Assembly (NCBI GenBank): GCA_937927445.1
Contig: CALAOB010000164.1
Span: forward strand, 1 to 18,774
Origin: an uncultured Oribacterium sp.
Lineage (GTDB): Bacteria > Bacillota > Clostridia > Lachnospirales > Lachnospiraceae
Direction of reading: 5' to 3'
DNA: 18,774 nucleotides
The notes below the pieces were generated by a model. That model saw nothing but the letters and a program-made list of their open reading frames with translations. It did no database searches and was not told the origin of the DNA. Below, in pieces: positions 6,232 through 14,537 of the stretch (position 1 is its first letter; each line of letters opens with the position of its first letter). Both the position numbers and the translations under genes were made by a program.

Positions 6232-7821
6232 ATGGATGTACAGGTGGCTGTAAGGAATCTTGTGGCGTATGCGCTGAAGACGGGGCTGATCGAGGAGGCG
6301 GATATCATCTGGGCGCTGAATACGGTGACGCTGGAGCTGGGCATCAGCGAGGTGACGGCGACGCGGGAGGATGTGATCGCGGAGGCCGACAGCATTACCT
6401 TCGATGAGACGGAAGCGAGCGAGGACCAGAAGCTGAATGCGCTGGGGATGGTGTCGGATGGTACGTACCTGGAGAATGTGCTGGCGGCGCTGGACGATTA
6501 TGCGGTGGCGCAGGGTCTTACGGGGGGTGATTCGGTGGTTTATCGTGATCTCTTCGATACGCGTCTGATGGGTGCATTGACCCCGCGTCCTTCCGAGGTG
6601 CAGGCACGGTTTGCGAGTCTCTATGAGGAGAGTCCGAAGGAGGCGACCGACTGGTACTACACGTTTTCGCGGGATACGGACTACATCCGTCGCTATCGTG
6701 TGAAGAAGGATGTGAAGTGGCAGACGCATACGGAGTACGGCGACCTCGATATCACGATCAATCTGTCGAAGCCGGAGAAGGATCCGAAGGCCATCGCGGC
6801 GGCGGGCAAGGCGAAGCAGACGGGCTATCCGAAGTGTCAGCTCTGTCATGAGTGCGAGGGCTACAGTGGTCGTGTGGACTATCCGGCGCGTGAGAATCAT
6901 CGTATCATTCCGATCGAGATCCAGGGCGCGGAGTGGGGCTTCCAGTATTCGCCTTACGTGTACTACAACGAGCACTGCATCGTGCTGAATGCGGCGCACA
7001 CGCCGATGAAGATCGATCAGGCGGCGTTCCGGAAGCTGTTTGATTTCGTCGCACAGTTCCCGCACTATTTTGTGGGGTCCAATGCTGACCTTCCGATCGT
7101 GGGTGGCTCCATCCTCGCACATGAGCACTTCCAGGGTGGTCACTATACCTTCGCGATGGCGAAGGCGCCGGTGGAACGGACATTTACGGTTCCAGGCTTC
7201 GAGGATGTCGAGGCAGGCATCGTGAAGTGGCCGATGAGTGTCATCCGTCTGAGTGGTCCGGATACGGCACGGCTTGCCGAGCTTGCGGATCGTATCCTTA
7301 CGAAGTGGAGAGGGTACACGGATGAGAGCGCGTTCATCTTTGCGGAGACCGAGGGTACACCGCACTCGACGATTACGCCGATCGCACGGAAGGTGGGCGA
7401 CAAGTTCCAGCTCGATCTCGTGCTCCGGAACAACATCACGACGGAGGAGCATCCGCTCGGTGTATTCCATCCACATGCGAAGCTCCATCATATCAAGAAG
7501 GAGAACATCGGCCTCATCGAGGTGATGGGTCTCGCGGTACTGCCGAGCCGTCTGAAGGGCGAGATGGCGGACCTTCGCGAGGCGATCCTCTCCGGAAAGG
7601 ATCTTCGGGCCGATGAGGCGCTCGCAAAGCACGCGGACTGGGTCGATGCGTTCCGCACGAAGTATGCGGCACAGGGCGTGCAGCTCACAGAGGAAAACCT
7701 CGAGGGCATCCTCCGCGATGAGATCGGTATCGTCTTCATGCAGGTGCTCGAGGACGCCGGCGTCTACAAGCGCACCGCGGAAGGCCAGGCCGCGTTCGAC
7801 CGCTTCGTCGCGACGATTTAA
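6232..7821 (+). CDS. galT: UDP-glucose--hexose-1-phosphate uridylyltransferase, class II
   Basis: The enzyme transfers UMP from UDP-glucose to galactose-1-phosphate, giving UDP-galactose and glucose-1-phosphate. At 529 aa it belongs to the long Firmicutes class II family rather than the roughly 350-aa enterobacterial type. Class II features include the N-terminal VRNLVAYALKTGLIEEADI segment, a CQLCHECEG cysteine pair near 202-205, and GGSILAHEHFQGGH around 291-304, which holds the HxH nucleotidyl-transfer histidines (H297, H299). The C-terminal region has the usual GLAVLPSRLK and EIG..F..VLEDAGVYKR segments. AAGGAG at 6218-6223 sits 8 nt before the ATG. It is the last gene of the gal operon; no simple terminator follows, only the complex repeat region. 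Confidence 0.96.
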   Translation: MDVQVAVRNLVAYALKTGLIEEADIIWALNTVTLELGISEVTATREDVIAEADSITFDETEASEDQKLNALGMVSDGTYLENVLAALDDYAVAQGLTGGDSVVYRDLFDTRLMGALTPRPSEVQARFASLYEESPKEATDWYYTFSRDTDYIRRYRVKKDVKWQTHTEYGDLDITINLSKPEKDPKAIAAAGKAKQTGYPKCQLCHECEGYSGRVDYPARENHRIIPIEIQGAEWGFQYSPYVYYNEHCIVLNAAHTPMKIDQAAFRKLFDFVAQFPHYFVGSNADLPIVGGSILAHEHFQGGHYTFAMAKAPVERTFTVPGFEDVEAGIVKWPMSVIRLSGPDTARLAELADRILTKWRGYTDESAFIFAETEGTPHSTITPIARKVGDKFQLDLVLRNNITTEEHPLGVFHPHAKLHHIKKENIGLIEVMGLAVLPSRLKGEMADLREAILSGKDLRADEALAKHADWVDAFRTKYAAQGVQLTEENLEGILRDEIGIVFMQVLEDAGVYKRTAEGQAAFDRFVATI

Positions 7822-7872
7822 AACCCGGAGGGCCGGTAACAGAAGCACAGTACTTCGAGTTCGGAAGATTCT

Positions 7873-7996
7873 AAAATTGTCCCCCTAAGAACCAGTAGGC
7901 TGCTCTGCAAACGACTGAGTTTTCTTTATGAAAACTCAGTGTTGCAGAGAGTGCTAAGGAAAAATTACTCCAACTGGTTCTAAGGGGGACAATTTT
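7873..7996. repeat. Perfect 24-bp inverted repeat enclosing a nested hairpin
   Basis: Arms 7873-7896 and 7973-7996 are exact complements (AAAATTGTCCCCCTAAGAAC at the outer end). Inside, 7914-7923 pairs perfectly with 7931-7940 around a 7-nt loop, and CTCTGCAA (7903-7910) pairs with TTGCAGAG (7942-7949). The whole could fold as one 124-nt hairpin. Perfect 24-bp arms imply recent origin or selection. There is no T-run typical of a terminator immediately after the arm. Confidence 0.85.
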
Positions 7997-8005
7997 GAGT
8001 TAAAT

Positions 8006-8102
8006 ATCACGGGGGAGTGCCGCCCGTAGGGCGCGGGGGGTCCCCGTGATGCCTTAGTGGCGAACGTATTCGAAGCGGTGCTTTAGGCACAGCTTCTTTA
8101 GA
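8006..8102 (+). repeat. Copy 1 of a shared intergenic element: ATCAC...GTGAT hairpin plus conserved module
   Basis: A hairpin with ends ATCACGGGG and CCCCGTGAT (8006-8016 with 8041-8050) contains an inner CGCCC/GGGCG stem (8021-8033). It is followed at 8051 by GCCTTAGTGGCGAACGTATT, then a small stem-loop GGTGC-TTTAG-GCAC with flanking AAGC/GCTT. The same order, with an ATCAC...GTGAT hairpin and a closely matching module including CGTATTC and TGCTTTAG, occurs at 14537-14668. The shared layout suggests one family of intergenic elements. Confidence 0.65.
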
Positions 8103-8205
8103 TTCACGAACTCTACGTATGGCTTCTGTTGCCGGTCCTCCGGGCTTTCGTGGCTTTATCGCTATGAGACTTTTGCAGTTTTCTGTTTGCTGTTGAAATC
8201 AGTGA

Positions 8206-8235
8206 TTGACGAGAAGCGGCTGTTTCCTTGATAAT
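8206..8235 (+). promoter_or_regulatory. Candidate promoter for hflK-hflC
   Basis: TTGACG at 8206-8211 and GATAAT at 8230-8235 are separated by 18 nt. Transcription would start near 8242, giving a leader of about 75 nt. It is the best match upstream of hflK, after the repeat region. Confidence 0.55.
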
Positions 8236-8260
8236 ATGAAGGACTGAACATTTGTTGTAC

Positions 8261-8300
8261 TGGTCATTCTTATAGAAAAATGGTCATGTTTACAGAAAAT
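8261..8300 (+). repeat. Two imperfect 20-bp direct repeats in the hflK leader
   Basis: TGGTCATTCTTATAGAAAAA (8261-8280) is followed directly by TGGTCATGTTTACAGAAAAT (8281-8300), matching at 16 of 20 positions. They lie just downstream of the candidate promoter and upstream of the ribosome binding site. They may be paired binding sites for a regulator or a chance duplication. Confidence 0.5.
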
Positions 8301-8317
8301 ACAGGAGATGGGAGCGT

Positions 8318-9286
8318 ATGAAGGAAGGAAAAAAGGGAATCCTGAGAGCGATTCCGATGTTTTTATGTGTGGGTGTGGCTTGCTGTGCGCTGCAGTCGTT
8401 TTACCGGGTGTCGGAGCAGGAGCAGGCGGTGGTGACGCGTTTCGGGAAGGTCAATGATATCAAGACCGCGGGTATGTACTTTAAGGTTCCGTTTATCGAC
8501 CAGGTGCAGAAGGTGGATACGACGACCTATGGTATGCCGATCGGTTACACGATCACGAACGAGCGGAATGGTGAGAATCCGGACTATGAAACAAACAGTG
8601 ATTCGCTGACCATCACCTCGGATTTTAATCTCGTCAATACGGATTTTTATCTCGAGTATAAGGTGTCGGATCCGGTCAAGTATCTCTATAATTCGAGCGA
8701 GCCGGTCCGCTTCATCTCGAACATGGCGGCCGCGGCAATCCGTTCGACGGTGTCGGATTTTACGGTGGACGATGTCATGACGACGGAGAAGTCGAAGATC
8801 CAGGCGGAGGTGCGGGATCAGCTGACGAGGTCGCTGGAGGAAGCGGATATCGGGATTCAGATCGTGAATCTGTCGATTCAGGATGTGGAGCCGCCGACTT
8901 CGGATGTCGTTGCGGCCTTCAAGTCGGTCGAGACGGCGAAGCAGGAAGCGGATACCACGATCAATAAAGCGAGGCAGTATAAGTCAGAGCAGATTCCGGC
9001 CGCAGACGCAACGGCCGACAGCATTGTCCAGAAGGCAGAAGCGGAGAAGGAAGCGCGCATCGCGGAAGCCAGCGGACAGGTCGCCCGTTTCAATGCGATG
9101 TACGATCAGTACAAGCTGAATCCGCTGATCACGAAGAAGCGGATTTTCTACGAGGCGATGGAGGATGTGCTGCCGGAGCTGAAGGTGATCATCAGTGATG
9201 GCAGTACGCAGACGATGATGCCGCTGGAGAGCTTCGCGGAGATCTCGGTGGAGGCTGCGGATGGAGGTGACGAGAATGGAAAATAA
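8318..9286 (+). CDS. hflK: HflK-like SPFH/band 7 membrane protein
   Basis: The 322-aa protein has one N-terminal membrane helix (about residues 8-28) followed by RVSEQEQAVVTRFGKV, the typical start of the SPFH/prohibitin domain. A coiled-coil-forming, Ala/Glu/Lys-rich segment (about 205-255) leads to a C-terminal region with RIFYEAMEDVLPELKVIISD. In the family, HflK and HflC form a large membrane cage around the FtsH protease and modulate its activity. The long glycine-rich cytoplasmic N-terminus of proteobacterial HflK is absent. The ATG at 8318 is preceded by AGGAG (8303-8307) and GGGAG (8310-8314). hflC overlaps its 3' end. No ftsH is present in the window. Confidence 0.88.
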   Translation: MKEGKKGILRAIPMFLCVGVACCALQSFYRVSEQEQAVVTRFGKVNDIKTAGMYFKVPFIDQVQKVDTTTYGMPIGYTITNERNGENPDYETNSDSLTITSDFNLVNTDFYLEYKVSDPVKYLYNSSEPVRFISNMAAAAIRSTVSDFTVDDVMTTEKSKIQAEVRDQLTRSLEEADIGIQIVNLSIQDVEPPTSDVVAAFKSVETAKQEADTTINKARQYKSEQIPAADATADSIVQKAEAEKEARIAEASGQVARFNAMYDQYKLNPLITKKRIFYEAMEDVLPELKVIISDGSTQTMMPLESFAEISVEAADGGDENGK

Positions 9287-10208
9287 TGAGAAGAAGGAAG
9301 CGCTCGAGCGCGTGAAGAAGGCGGTGAAGAACGTCGTCACCGTGATCGTGTCCTGTGCGGTTTTCCTGGTCGTCCTGCCGCTGCTTTCGAAGGGTGTGTT
9401 TTATTCGGTGTCGGAAAATCAGTACGCGGTCGTGACCCGCTTCGGAAAGATCGTGGATGTCAAGGATGCGGCCGGCTTATATACGAAGATGCCGGTGGCC
9501 GACAACATCCGTTTCGTGACAAAGGCGATGCAGCTCTATGATGTGAAGCCGTCCGATGTCATCACGAAGGATAAAAAATCGATGATTGCGGATAACTACA
9601 TTGTCTGGAAAATCACGGATCCGACGAAGTTTATGCAGACCCTGAACGGGTCGACGAGTGGCGCAGAGGATCGTGTCGGCGTGGCCGTGTACAATGCGAC
9701 GAAGAATATTATTTCCTCGATGAGCCAGGATGATATCATCGCGGCGCGCGGCGATAAGCTGACGGATATGATCACCTCTGAGGCGAATTCCGATATCGGC
9801 GGATACGGCATCGTAATCACGAAGGCGGAGATCAAGGCCCTCGACCTGCCGGATGATAATAAGGATGCGGTCTATCAGCGTATGATTTCGGAGCGGGAAA
9901 ACATCGCGGCATCGTATACCGCAGAGGGCGCCGCCAAGGCCCAGAAGATCCGGAACGAGACCGATAAGGAGGTTTCCATCCGGAAGGCGGAAGCAGAGAA
10001 GCAGGCCGCGGAGCTGTCCGGTGAAGGCGAGGCGAAGTATATGGAGATTCTCGCGGACGCCTATAATACCGAGGAGAAAGCCTCCTTCTATAACTATATC
10101 CGATCCGTCGAAGCCATGAAGAAATCCCTGAGCGGAAGCGGAGACAAGACCATCATCCTCGACAAGGACTCGGAGCTCGCCCGAATCCTGTATGGGGATA
10201 TCCGCTGA
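9276..10208 (+). CDS. hflC: HflC-like SPFH/band 7 membrane protein
   Basis: The 310-aa partner of HflK has one membrane helix near residues 17-40 and then SVSENQYAVVTRFGKIVDVK, the opening of the SPFH domain. The middle contains the expected AVYNATKNIIS and DIIAARGDKLTDMI segments, with the usual GYGIVITKAEIKALDLP strand. A charged coiled coil (AEGAAKAQKIRNETDKEV) precedes the C-terminus. The frame is open to ATG 9261, but GGAGGTGA at 9263-9270 points to ATG 9276, 5 nt later. It overlaps the hflK stop by 11 nt, which indicates translational coupling and a 1:1 complex. A terminator follows 7 nt after the stop. Confidence 0.9.
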   Translation: MENNEKKEALERVKKAVKNVVTVIVSCAVFLVVLPLLSKGVFYSVSENQYAVVTRFGKIVDVKDAAGLYTKMPVADNIRFVTKAMQLYDVKPSDVITKDKKSMIADNYIVWKITDPTKFMQTLNGSTSGAEDRVGVAVYNATKNIISSMSQDDIIAARGDKLTDMITSEANSDIGGYGIVITKAEIKALDLPDDNKDAVYQRMISERENIAASYTAEGAAKAQKIRNETDKEVSIRKAEAEKQAAELSGEGEAKYMEILADAYNTEEKASFYNYIRSVEAMKKSLSGSGDKTIILDKDSELARILYGDIR

Positions 10209-10214
10209 TTTTAC

Positions 10215-10242
10215 AGAGACGCCTGTCGGGCGTCTCTTTTTG
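10215..10242 (+). terminator. Rho-independent terminator after hflC
   Basis: AGAGACGCC (10215-10223) pairs perfectly with GGCGTCTCT (10229-10237) around a 5-nt loop, followed by a T-run. It ends the hflK-hflC transcript. Confidence 0.93.
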
Positions 10243-10258
10243 TAGCCCTCCGGGGTTC

Positions 10259-10288
10259 TTGCATAAAACGTATGATCTATGGTATTAT
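10259..10288 (+). promoter_or_regulatory. Candidate promoter for parE-parC
   Basis: TTGCAT (10259-10264) and TATTAT (10283-10288) are 18 nt apart, with an extended -10 TGG before the hexamer. Transcription would start near 10295, about 65 nt before the ATG of parE. It lies just downstream of the hflC terminator. Confidence 0.6.
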
Positions 10289-10359
10289 TTTATAGATTAG
10301 GCCTTCGCGGATATAGCTGAGTCCGTGGAGTTAACATAGAAGTTGAAACAGGAGTGTGT

Positions 10360-12285
10360 ATGGCAGAGAAGTATGATGCGTCGAGTATTACGGTCCTCGA
10401 GGGGCTGGAGCCGGTCCGTGTGCGACCGGGTATGTACATCGGTTCGGTGGGCACGCGTGGTCTCAATCACCTGATCTACGAGATCGTGGATAACTCGGTC
10501 GATGAGCATCTGGCAGGTTACTGCAGAAATATATGGGTGACACTGACGGCGGATGGCGCATGTACGGTGCAGGACGACGGTCGTGGTATTCCGGTCGGGA
10601 TGCACCAGAAGGGCGTGTCCGCGGAGCGTATCGTCCTGACGACGCTGCACGCGGGTGGAAAGTTCGACGATAAGGCATACAAGACCTCCGGTGGTCTCCA
10701 CGGCGTCGGCTCGTCCGTGGTCAATGCTCTCTCACAGAGGATGCGCGTGCGGGTCTATCAGGGCGGAAAGATCTATGAGGACTCCTACGAGCGCGGCAAG
10801 CCGACGACGGAGCTCGTGAACGGGCTCCTTCCAGTGGTCGGAAAGACGAAGGAGACCGGTACGGAGATCAGTTTCATCCCGGATCCGGAGATCTTCGAGA
10901 AGACGCGTTTCAAGGAGGAGTGGCTGAAGTCCCGCCTTCACGAGACTGCCTACCTCAACCCGGAGCTGACGATCCACTATGCGGATCAGCGCGGCGAGGT
11001 GCCGGAGACGATCGAGTACCATGAGCCGGAAGGTATCATCGCCTTCGTAAAGGAGCTCAATAAGGACAGCGAGCCGGTGACCCCGGAGATCTACTTCCGC
11101 GGGGAGAGTGAGGGGACGACCCTCGAGTGCTGTATCCAGTTCTGCGATAATTTCGAGGAGAACATCCTCGGTTTCTGTAATAACATCTTCACCCAGGAGG
11201 GTGGTACGCATATCGTGGGCTTCAAGACGAAGTTCACACAGCTTATCAACAGCTACGCGCGCCAGCTCGGGATCCTGAAGGAGAAGGATGCGAACTTCAC
11301 CGGTGCGGATACCCGTAACGGTATGACCGCGGTCATCGCCATCAAGTTCCCGGACCCGATCTTCGAGGGTCAGACGAAGACAAAGCTTGCGAGTGCGGAT
11401 GCCGCGAAGTATGTGCAGAGCATCGTCGATGCGGAGCTGCAGCATTACTTCGACCGTAACGTCGAGGTGGTGAAGGCCATCATCGGCTGTGCCGAGAAGT
11501 CCGCGAAGATCCGTCGCGCCGAGGAGAAGGCGAAGACGAATATGCTGAGCAAGTCGAAGTACAGCTTCGACTCGAACGGCAAGCTCGCGAACTGTATCTC
11601 GAAGGACCCGGAGAAGTGCGAGATCTTCATCGTCGAGGGAGATTCGGCGGGCGGCTCTGCGAAGACCTGCCGTGACCGTCAGACTCAGGCGATCCTGCCG
11701 CTCCGCGGTAAGATTCTGAACGTAGAGAAGGCATCGATGGATAAGGTCCTCGCGAACGCGGAGATCAAGACCATGATCAACACCTTCGGCTGCGGCTTCT
11801 CCGAGGGCTACGGCAACGACTTCGACATCTCGAAGCTGCGCTACAACAAGATCATCCTGATGACCGATGCCGACGTCGACGGCTCGCACATCGATACCCT
11901 GCTGCTGACCTTCCTGTACCGCTTCATGCCGGACCTCATCCGTGAGGGACATGTCTACGTGTCGATGCCGCCGCTCTACCAGGCGATCCCGCACAGCAAG
12001 AAGGAAGCGTCCGAGTACCTCTACGACGAGGCGGCGCTCACGAAGTATCAGAAGAAGCACAAGGCCGGCTCCTATGACCTGAAGCGCTTCAAGGGTCTCG
12101 GTGAGATGAATCCGGAGCAGCTCTGGGAGACGACCCTGAACCCGGAAAACCGCGTGCTGAAGCGCGTGGAGATCGAGGACGGCCGCATGGCCTCCGAGGT
12201 GACGTCCATGCTGATGGGCTCCGACGTAGGACCGCGCCGCGACTTCATCCACGACCACGCGAATGAAGCTGTCATAGACTCTTAA
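10360..12285 (+). CDS. parE: Topoisomerase IV-like subunit B (ATPase, GyrB/ParE family)
   Basis: The 641-aa ATPase subunit of a type IIA topoisomerase uses ATP to drive strand passage with the ParC partner encoded 14 nt downstream. The GHKL ATPase has EIVDNSVDEH (E41 the likely general base, N45 for Mg), DDGRGIP at 72-78 and SGGLHGVGSSVVNAL at 110-124. The transducer has QTKTKL with the ATP-sensing lysine near 340. The TOPRIM domain has EGDSAGG starting at E426, PLRGKILNVEKA, and DADVDGSH at 503-510. It ends with RFKGLGEMNPEQLWETT. The start is ATG 10360 with CAGGAG at 10349-10354. Sequence alone does not separate GyrB from ParE well; I favour ParE because of the partner. A gyrB label is possible in some databases. 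Confidence 0.85.
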   Translation: MAEKYDASSITVLEGLEPVRVRPGMYIGSVGTRGLNHLIYEIVDNSVDEHLAGYCRNIWVTLTADGACTVQDDGRGIPVGMHQKGVSAERIVLTTLHAGGKFDDKAYKTSGGLHGVGSSVVNALSQRMRVRVYQGGKIYEDSYERGKPTTELVNGLLPVVGKTKETGTEISFIPDPEIFEKTRFKEEWLKSRLHETAYLNPELTIHYADQRGEVPETIEYHEPEGIIAFVKELNKDSEPVTPEIYFRGESEGTTLECCIQFCDNFEENILGFCNNIFTQEGGTHIVGFKTKFTQLINSYARQLGILKEKDANFTGADTRNGMTAVIAIKFPDPIFEGQTKTKLASADAAKYVQSIVDAELQHYFDRNVEVVKAIIGCAEKSAKIRRAEEKAKTNMLSKSKYSFDSNGKLANCISKDPEKCEIFIVEGDSAGGSAKTCRDRQTQAILPLRGKILNVEKASMDKVLANAEIKTMINTFGCGFSEGYGNDFDISKLRYNKIILMTDADVDGSHIDTLLLTFLYRFMPDLIREGHVYVSMPPLYQAIPHSKKEASEYLYDEAALTKYQKKHKAGSYDLKRFKGLGEMNPEQLWETTLNPENRVLKRVEIEDGRMASEVTSMLMGSDVGPRRDFIHDHANEAVIDS

Positions 12286-12299
12286 ATTGAAGGATAATT

Positions 12300-14537
12300 A
12301 TGGCTGAACAGATTTTAACAACTGAATTTTCCGAGGAGATGCAGAAATCCTACCTCGATTACTCGATGAGTGTCATCACCTCGCGTGCGGTGCCGGATAT
12401 CCGTGACGGACTGAAGCCGGTACAGCGGCGCGTGCTCTATGACATGAACGAGCTGCACGCAAACCACGACCGCCCGACCTACAAGTCGGCGCGTATCTGT
12501 GGTGATACGATGGGTAAGTACCATCCGCACGGTGACTCCTCGATTTACGACACCCTGGTCGTCATGGCGCAGGATTTCAAGCGCATGCAGCCGGTGGTGC
12601 ATGGACAGGGTAACTTCGGTTCCATCGAGGGCGACTCCGCGGCCGCACCGCGATACACCGAGGCGAAGCTCGAGAAGTTCACGGATGACTGCATGCTGGC
12701 GGACCTCGACACGATGGTGCCGTTCCAGCCGAACTACGACGAGACCCTGCGGGAGCCGGTGGTGCTGCCGGCACGTATTCCGTACTTCCTGCTGAATGGC
12801 TCCGAGGGCATCGCGGTCGGCATGACGACCTCCACCCCAAGCCACAATCTCGGCGAGATCATTGACCTCATCCTCGCGTACCTCCGCAATCCGGCGATGG
12901 AAACCGCGGACATGATGCAGTACCTGAAGGGACCGGATTTCCCGACCGGCGGCATCATCGCGAACAAGTCCGAGCTCGTCGACATTTACCGCAGCGGCAC
13001 GGGCCGCCTCAAGCTCCGCGGAAAGCTGCAGTTTGAGAAGAAGGAAGGCCGTTCCGACCGCGATAAGCTCGTCGTGACCGAGATTCCGTACACGATGATC
13101 GGCCAGGGCATCATGAAGTTCATGCAGGATGTCGCGCAGCTCGTCGAGGACAAGATCCTTCCGGAGATCATCGACATCTCGAACCAGTCTGACAAAAACG
13201 GTATCCGTATCGTGCTTGAGCTGAAGGCCAATGCTGACATCGAGCGCATTCAGAATATACTGTATAAGAAAACGAGACTCGAGGATACCTTCGGCGTGAA
13301 CATGCTGGCCATCCACGAGGGACGGCCGGAGACCATGACGCTCCGGGGCATCCTGAAGGCCTATCTCAAGTTCCAGTACGAGATCCTCACGAACAAGTAC
13401 CAGAACCTGCTCGAGAAGGAGCTCGCACGTAAAGATATCCAGGATGGTTTAATCAAGGCCGTCGACCTGATCGACGCCATCATTGCCCTCCTCCGAAACT
13501 CGAAGAGTCCGACCGACGCGAAGCAGGCACTCATGAACGGTGAGATCGCGGGCATCAAGTTCCGTGAGCGGGACCGCGAGTTTGTGTCGACGATCGAGAC
13601 CTTCCACTTCACGGAGCGGCAGGCACAGGCGATCCTTGATATGCGTCTCAGCAAGCTCATCGGTCTCGAGCTGATCGAGCTGAAGAAGCAGCACGCGGAG
13701 ACCCTGCGGAACATCAAGGAGTACCGCGGGATCCTGAGCAGCCGCGAGCGCATGAATGAGGTGCTGTCCGAGGACCTCATGATGATCAAGACCGCGTATG
13801 CCGTGCCGCGCCGCACCGTGCTCGAGGATGGCAAGGAAGCCGTCTTCAACGAGAACGAGGTGCAGGAGATCAGCTGCTACTACATCCAGGACAAGTTCGG
13901 CTACTGCAAGCTCATGGACGAGGCGACCTACCAGCGGAACCAGGAGGCTGTCGAGTCGGACAACCGTTTCGTGCTGAAGTGTAAGAACACGGATCGCGTG
14001 CTGCTGTTCACCGACAAGGGCAACATGCACCAGATCAAGTGCCAGGATGTGCCGCTCGGAAAGTTCAAGGATAAGGGCGTGCCGATCGACAACATCAGTA
14101 AGTACAACGCGAACCAGGAAGAGATTATCTATGCCAATGTGAAGTCCGCCCTGGCTGGCAAGACCCTGATCTTCGCGACGAGATACGCGATGGTGAAGCT
14201 CGTCGAGACCTCGGAGTTCGAGACCGCGAACAAGCTTGTCGCTGCGACGAAGCTGGGCGAGGGCGATCAGCTGATCGAGATCCGCGAGATGGCCTACGAA
14301 ACCGACATCGTCTTCGAGACGCATGACGGCTACTTCCTCCGCTGCTCGCTGAGCGATATCCCGCTCCAGAAGAAGAATAGCAAGGGCGTCATCGGCATCA
14401 AGCTCGGCAAGTGCGACACCCTCGAGCACTTCTACCTCCTCGGCACCGAGCCGGTGGAGATCAGCTACCGGGAAAAGCCGCTCAGCCTCAGCCGCCTGAA
14501 GCTCGCCGGCCGCGCCGGAAAAGGCACGAAGCACTGA
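12300..14537 (+). CDS. parC: Topoisomerase IV-like subunit A (GyrA/ParC family)
   Basis: The 745-aa DNA-cleaving subunit has the winged-helix core with RAVPDIRDGLKPVQRR (29-44) and HPHGDSSIYDTLV, where S80 and D84 match the quinolone-sensitive residues S83/D87 of E. coli GyrA. The catalytic tyrosine is Y119 in AAPRYTEAKL. The hinge-region IGQGIMKFM and coiled-coil segments follow, then a short C-terminal beta-pinwheel from about residue 490 with repeats such as RVLLFTDKGNMHQIK and DIVFETHDGYFLRC. I find no QRRGG(R/K)G GyrA box; the equivalent place reads LGKFKDKGVPIDN. That and the reduced number of pinwheel blades favour decatenase (topo IV-type) over gyrase. A modest AAGGA site precedes the ATG. 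The stop codon overlaps a strong hairpin. Confidence 0.85.
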   Translation: MAEQILTTEFSEEMQKSYLDYSMSVITSRAVPDIRDGLKPVQRRVLYDMNELHANHDRPTYKSARICGDTMGKYHPHGDSSIYDTLVVMAQDFKRMQPVVHGQGNFGSIEGDSAAAPRYTEAKLEKFTDDCMLADLDTMVPFQPNYDETLREPVVLPARIPYFLLNGSEGIAVGMTTSTPSHNLGEIIDLILAYLRNPAMETADMMQYLKGPDFPTGGIIANKSELVDIYRSGTGRLKLRGKLQFEKKEGRSDRDKLVVTEIPYTMIGQGIMKFMQDVAQLVEDKILPEIIDISNQSDKNGIRIVLELKANADIERIQNILYKKTRLEDTFGVNMLAIHEGRPETMTLRGILKAYLKFQYEILTNKYQNLLEKELARKDIQDGLIKAVDLIDAIIALLRNSKSPTDAKQALMNGEIAGIKFRERDREFVSTIETFHFTERQAQAILDMRLSKLIGLELIELKKQHAETLRNIKEYRGILSSRERMNEVLSEDLMMIKTAYAVPRRTVLEDGKEAVFNENEVQEISCYYIQDKFGYCKLMDEATYQRNQEAVESDNRFVLKCKNTDRVLLFTDKGNMHQIKCQDVPLGKFKDKGVPIDNISKYNANQEEIIYANVKSALAGKTLIFATRYAMVKLVETSEFETANKLVAATKLGEGDQLIEIREMAYETDIVFETHDGYFLRCSLSDIPLQKKNSKGVIGIKLGKCDTLEHFYLLGTEPVEISYREKPLSLSRLKLAGRAGKGTKH

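Larger units (their letters stand above)
7824..8144. repeat. 320-bp nested inverted-repeat region after galT
   Basis: This accounts for most of the 496-base gene-free gap between galT and hflK. Outer arms 7824-7863 and 8107-8144 are imperfect complements, with strong matches at CCCGGAGG/CCTCCGGG and AACAGAAGC/GCTTCTGTT. Inside are a perfect 24-bp inverted repeat (7873-7896 with 7973-7996) that encloses a further hairpin (7903-7949 with a 10-bp perfect core), a GC-rich hairpin (8006-8050), and a conserved module (8051-8102) found again after parC. No protein-coding frame is convincing. The symmetric arms suggest a non-autonomous mobile element, possibly with one element inserted inside another. 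A structured RNA is the alternative. Confidence 0.75.

Noticed and set aside
5809..7848. 679-codon open frame on the minus strand
   Set aside because: It is antisense to galT and the galE-galT gap; the Arg/Leu/His-rich composition is typical of a shadow frame.
10732..12258. 508-codon open frame on the minus strand opposite parE
   Set aside because: It mirrors parE in a complementary phase, with no ribosome binding site or known motifs.
10360..14537. Canonical DNA gyrase gyrB-gyrA
   Set aside because: The A subunit lacks a GyrA box and has a short C-terminal domain; topo IV-type fits better, though proof needs the rest of the genome.
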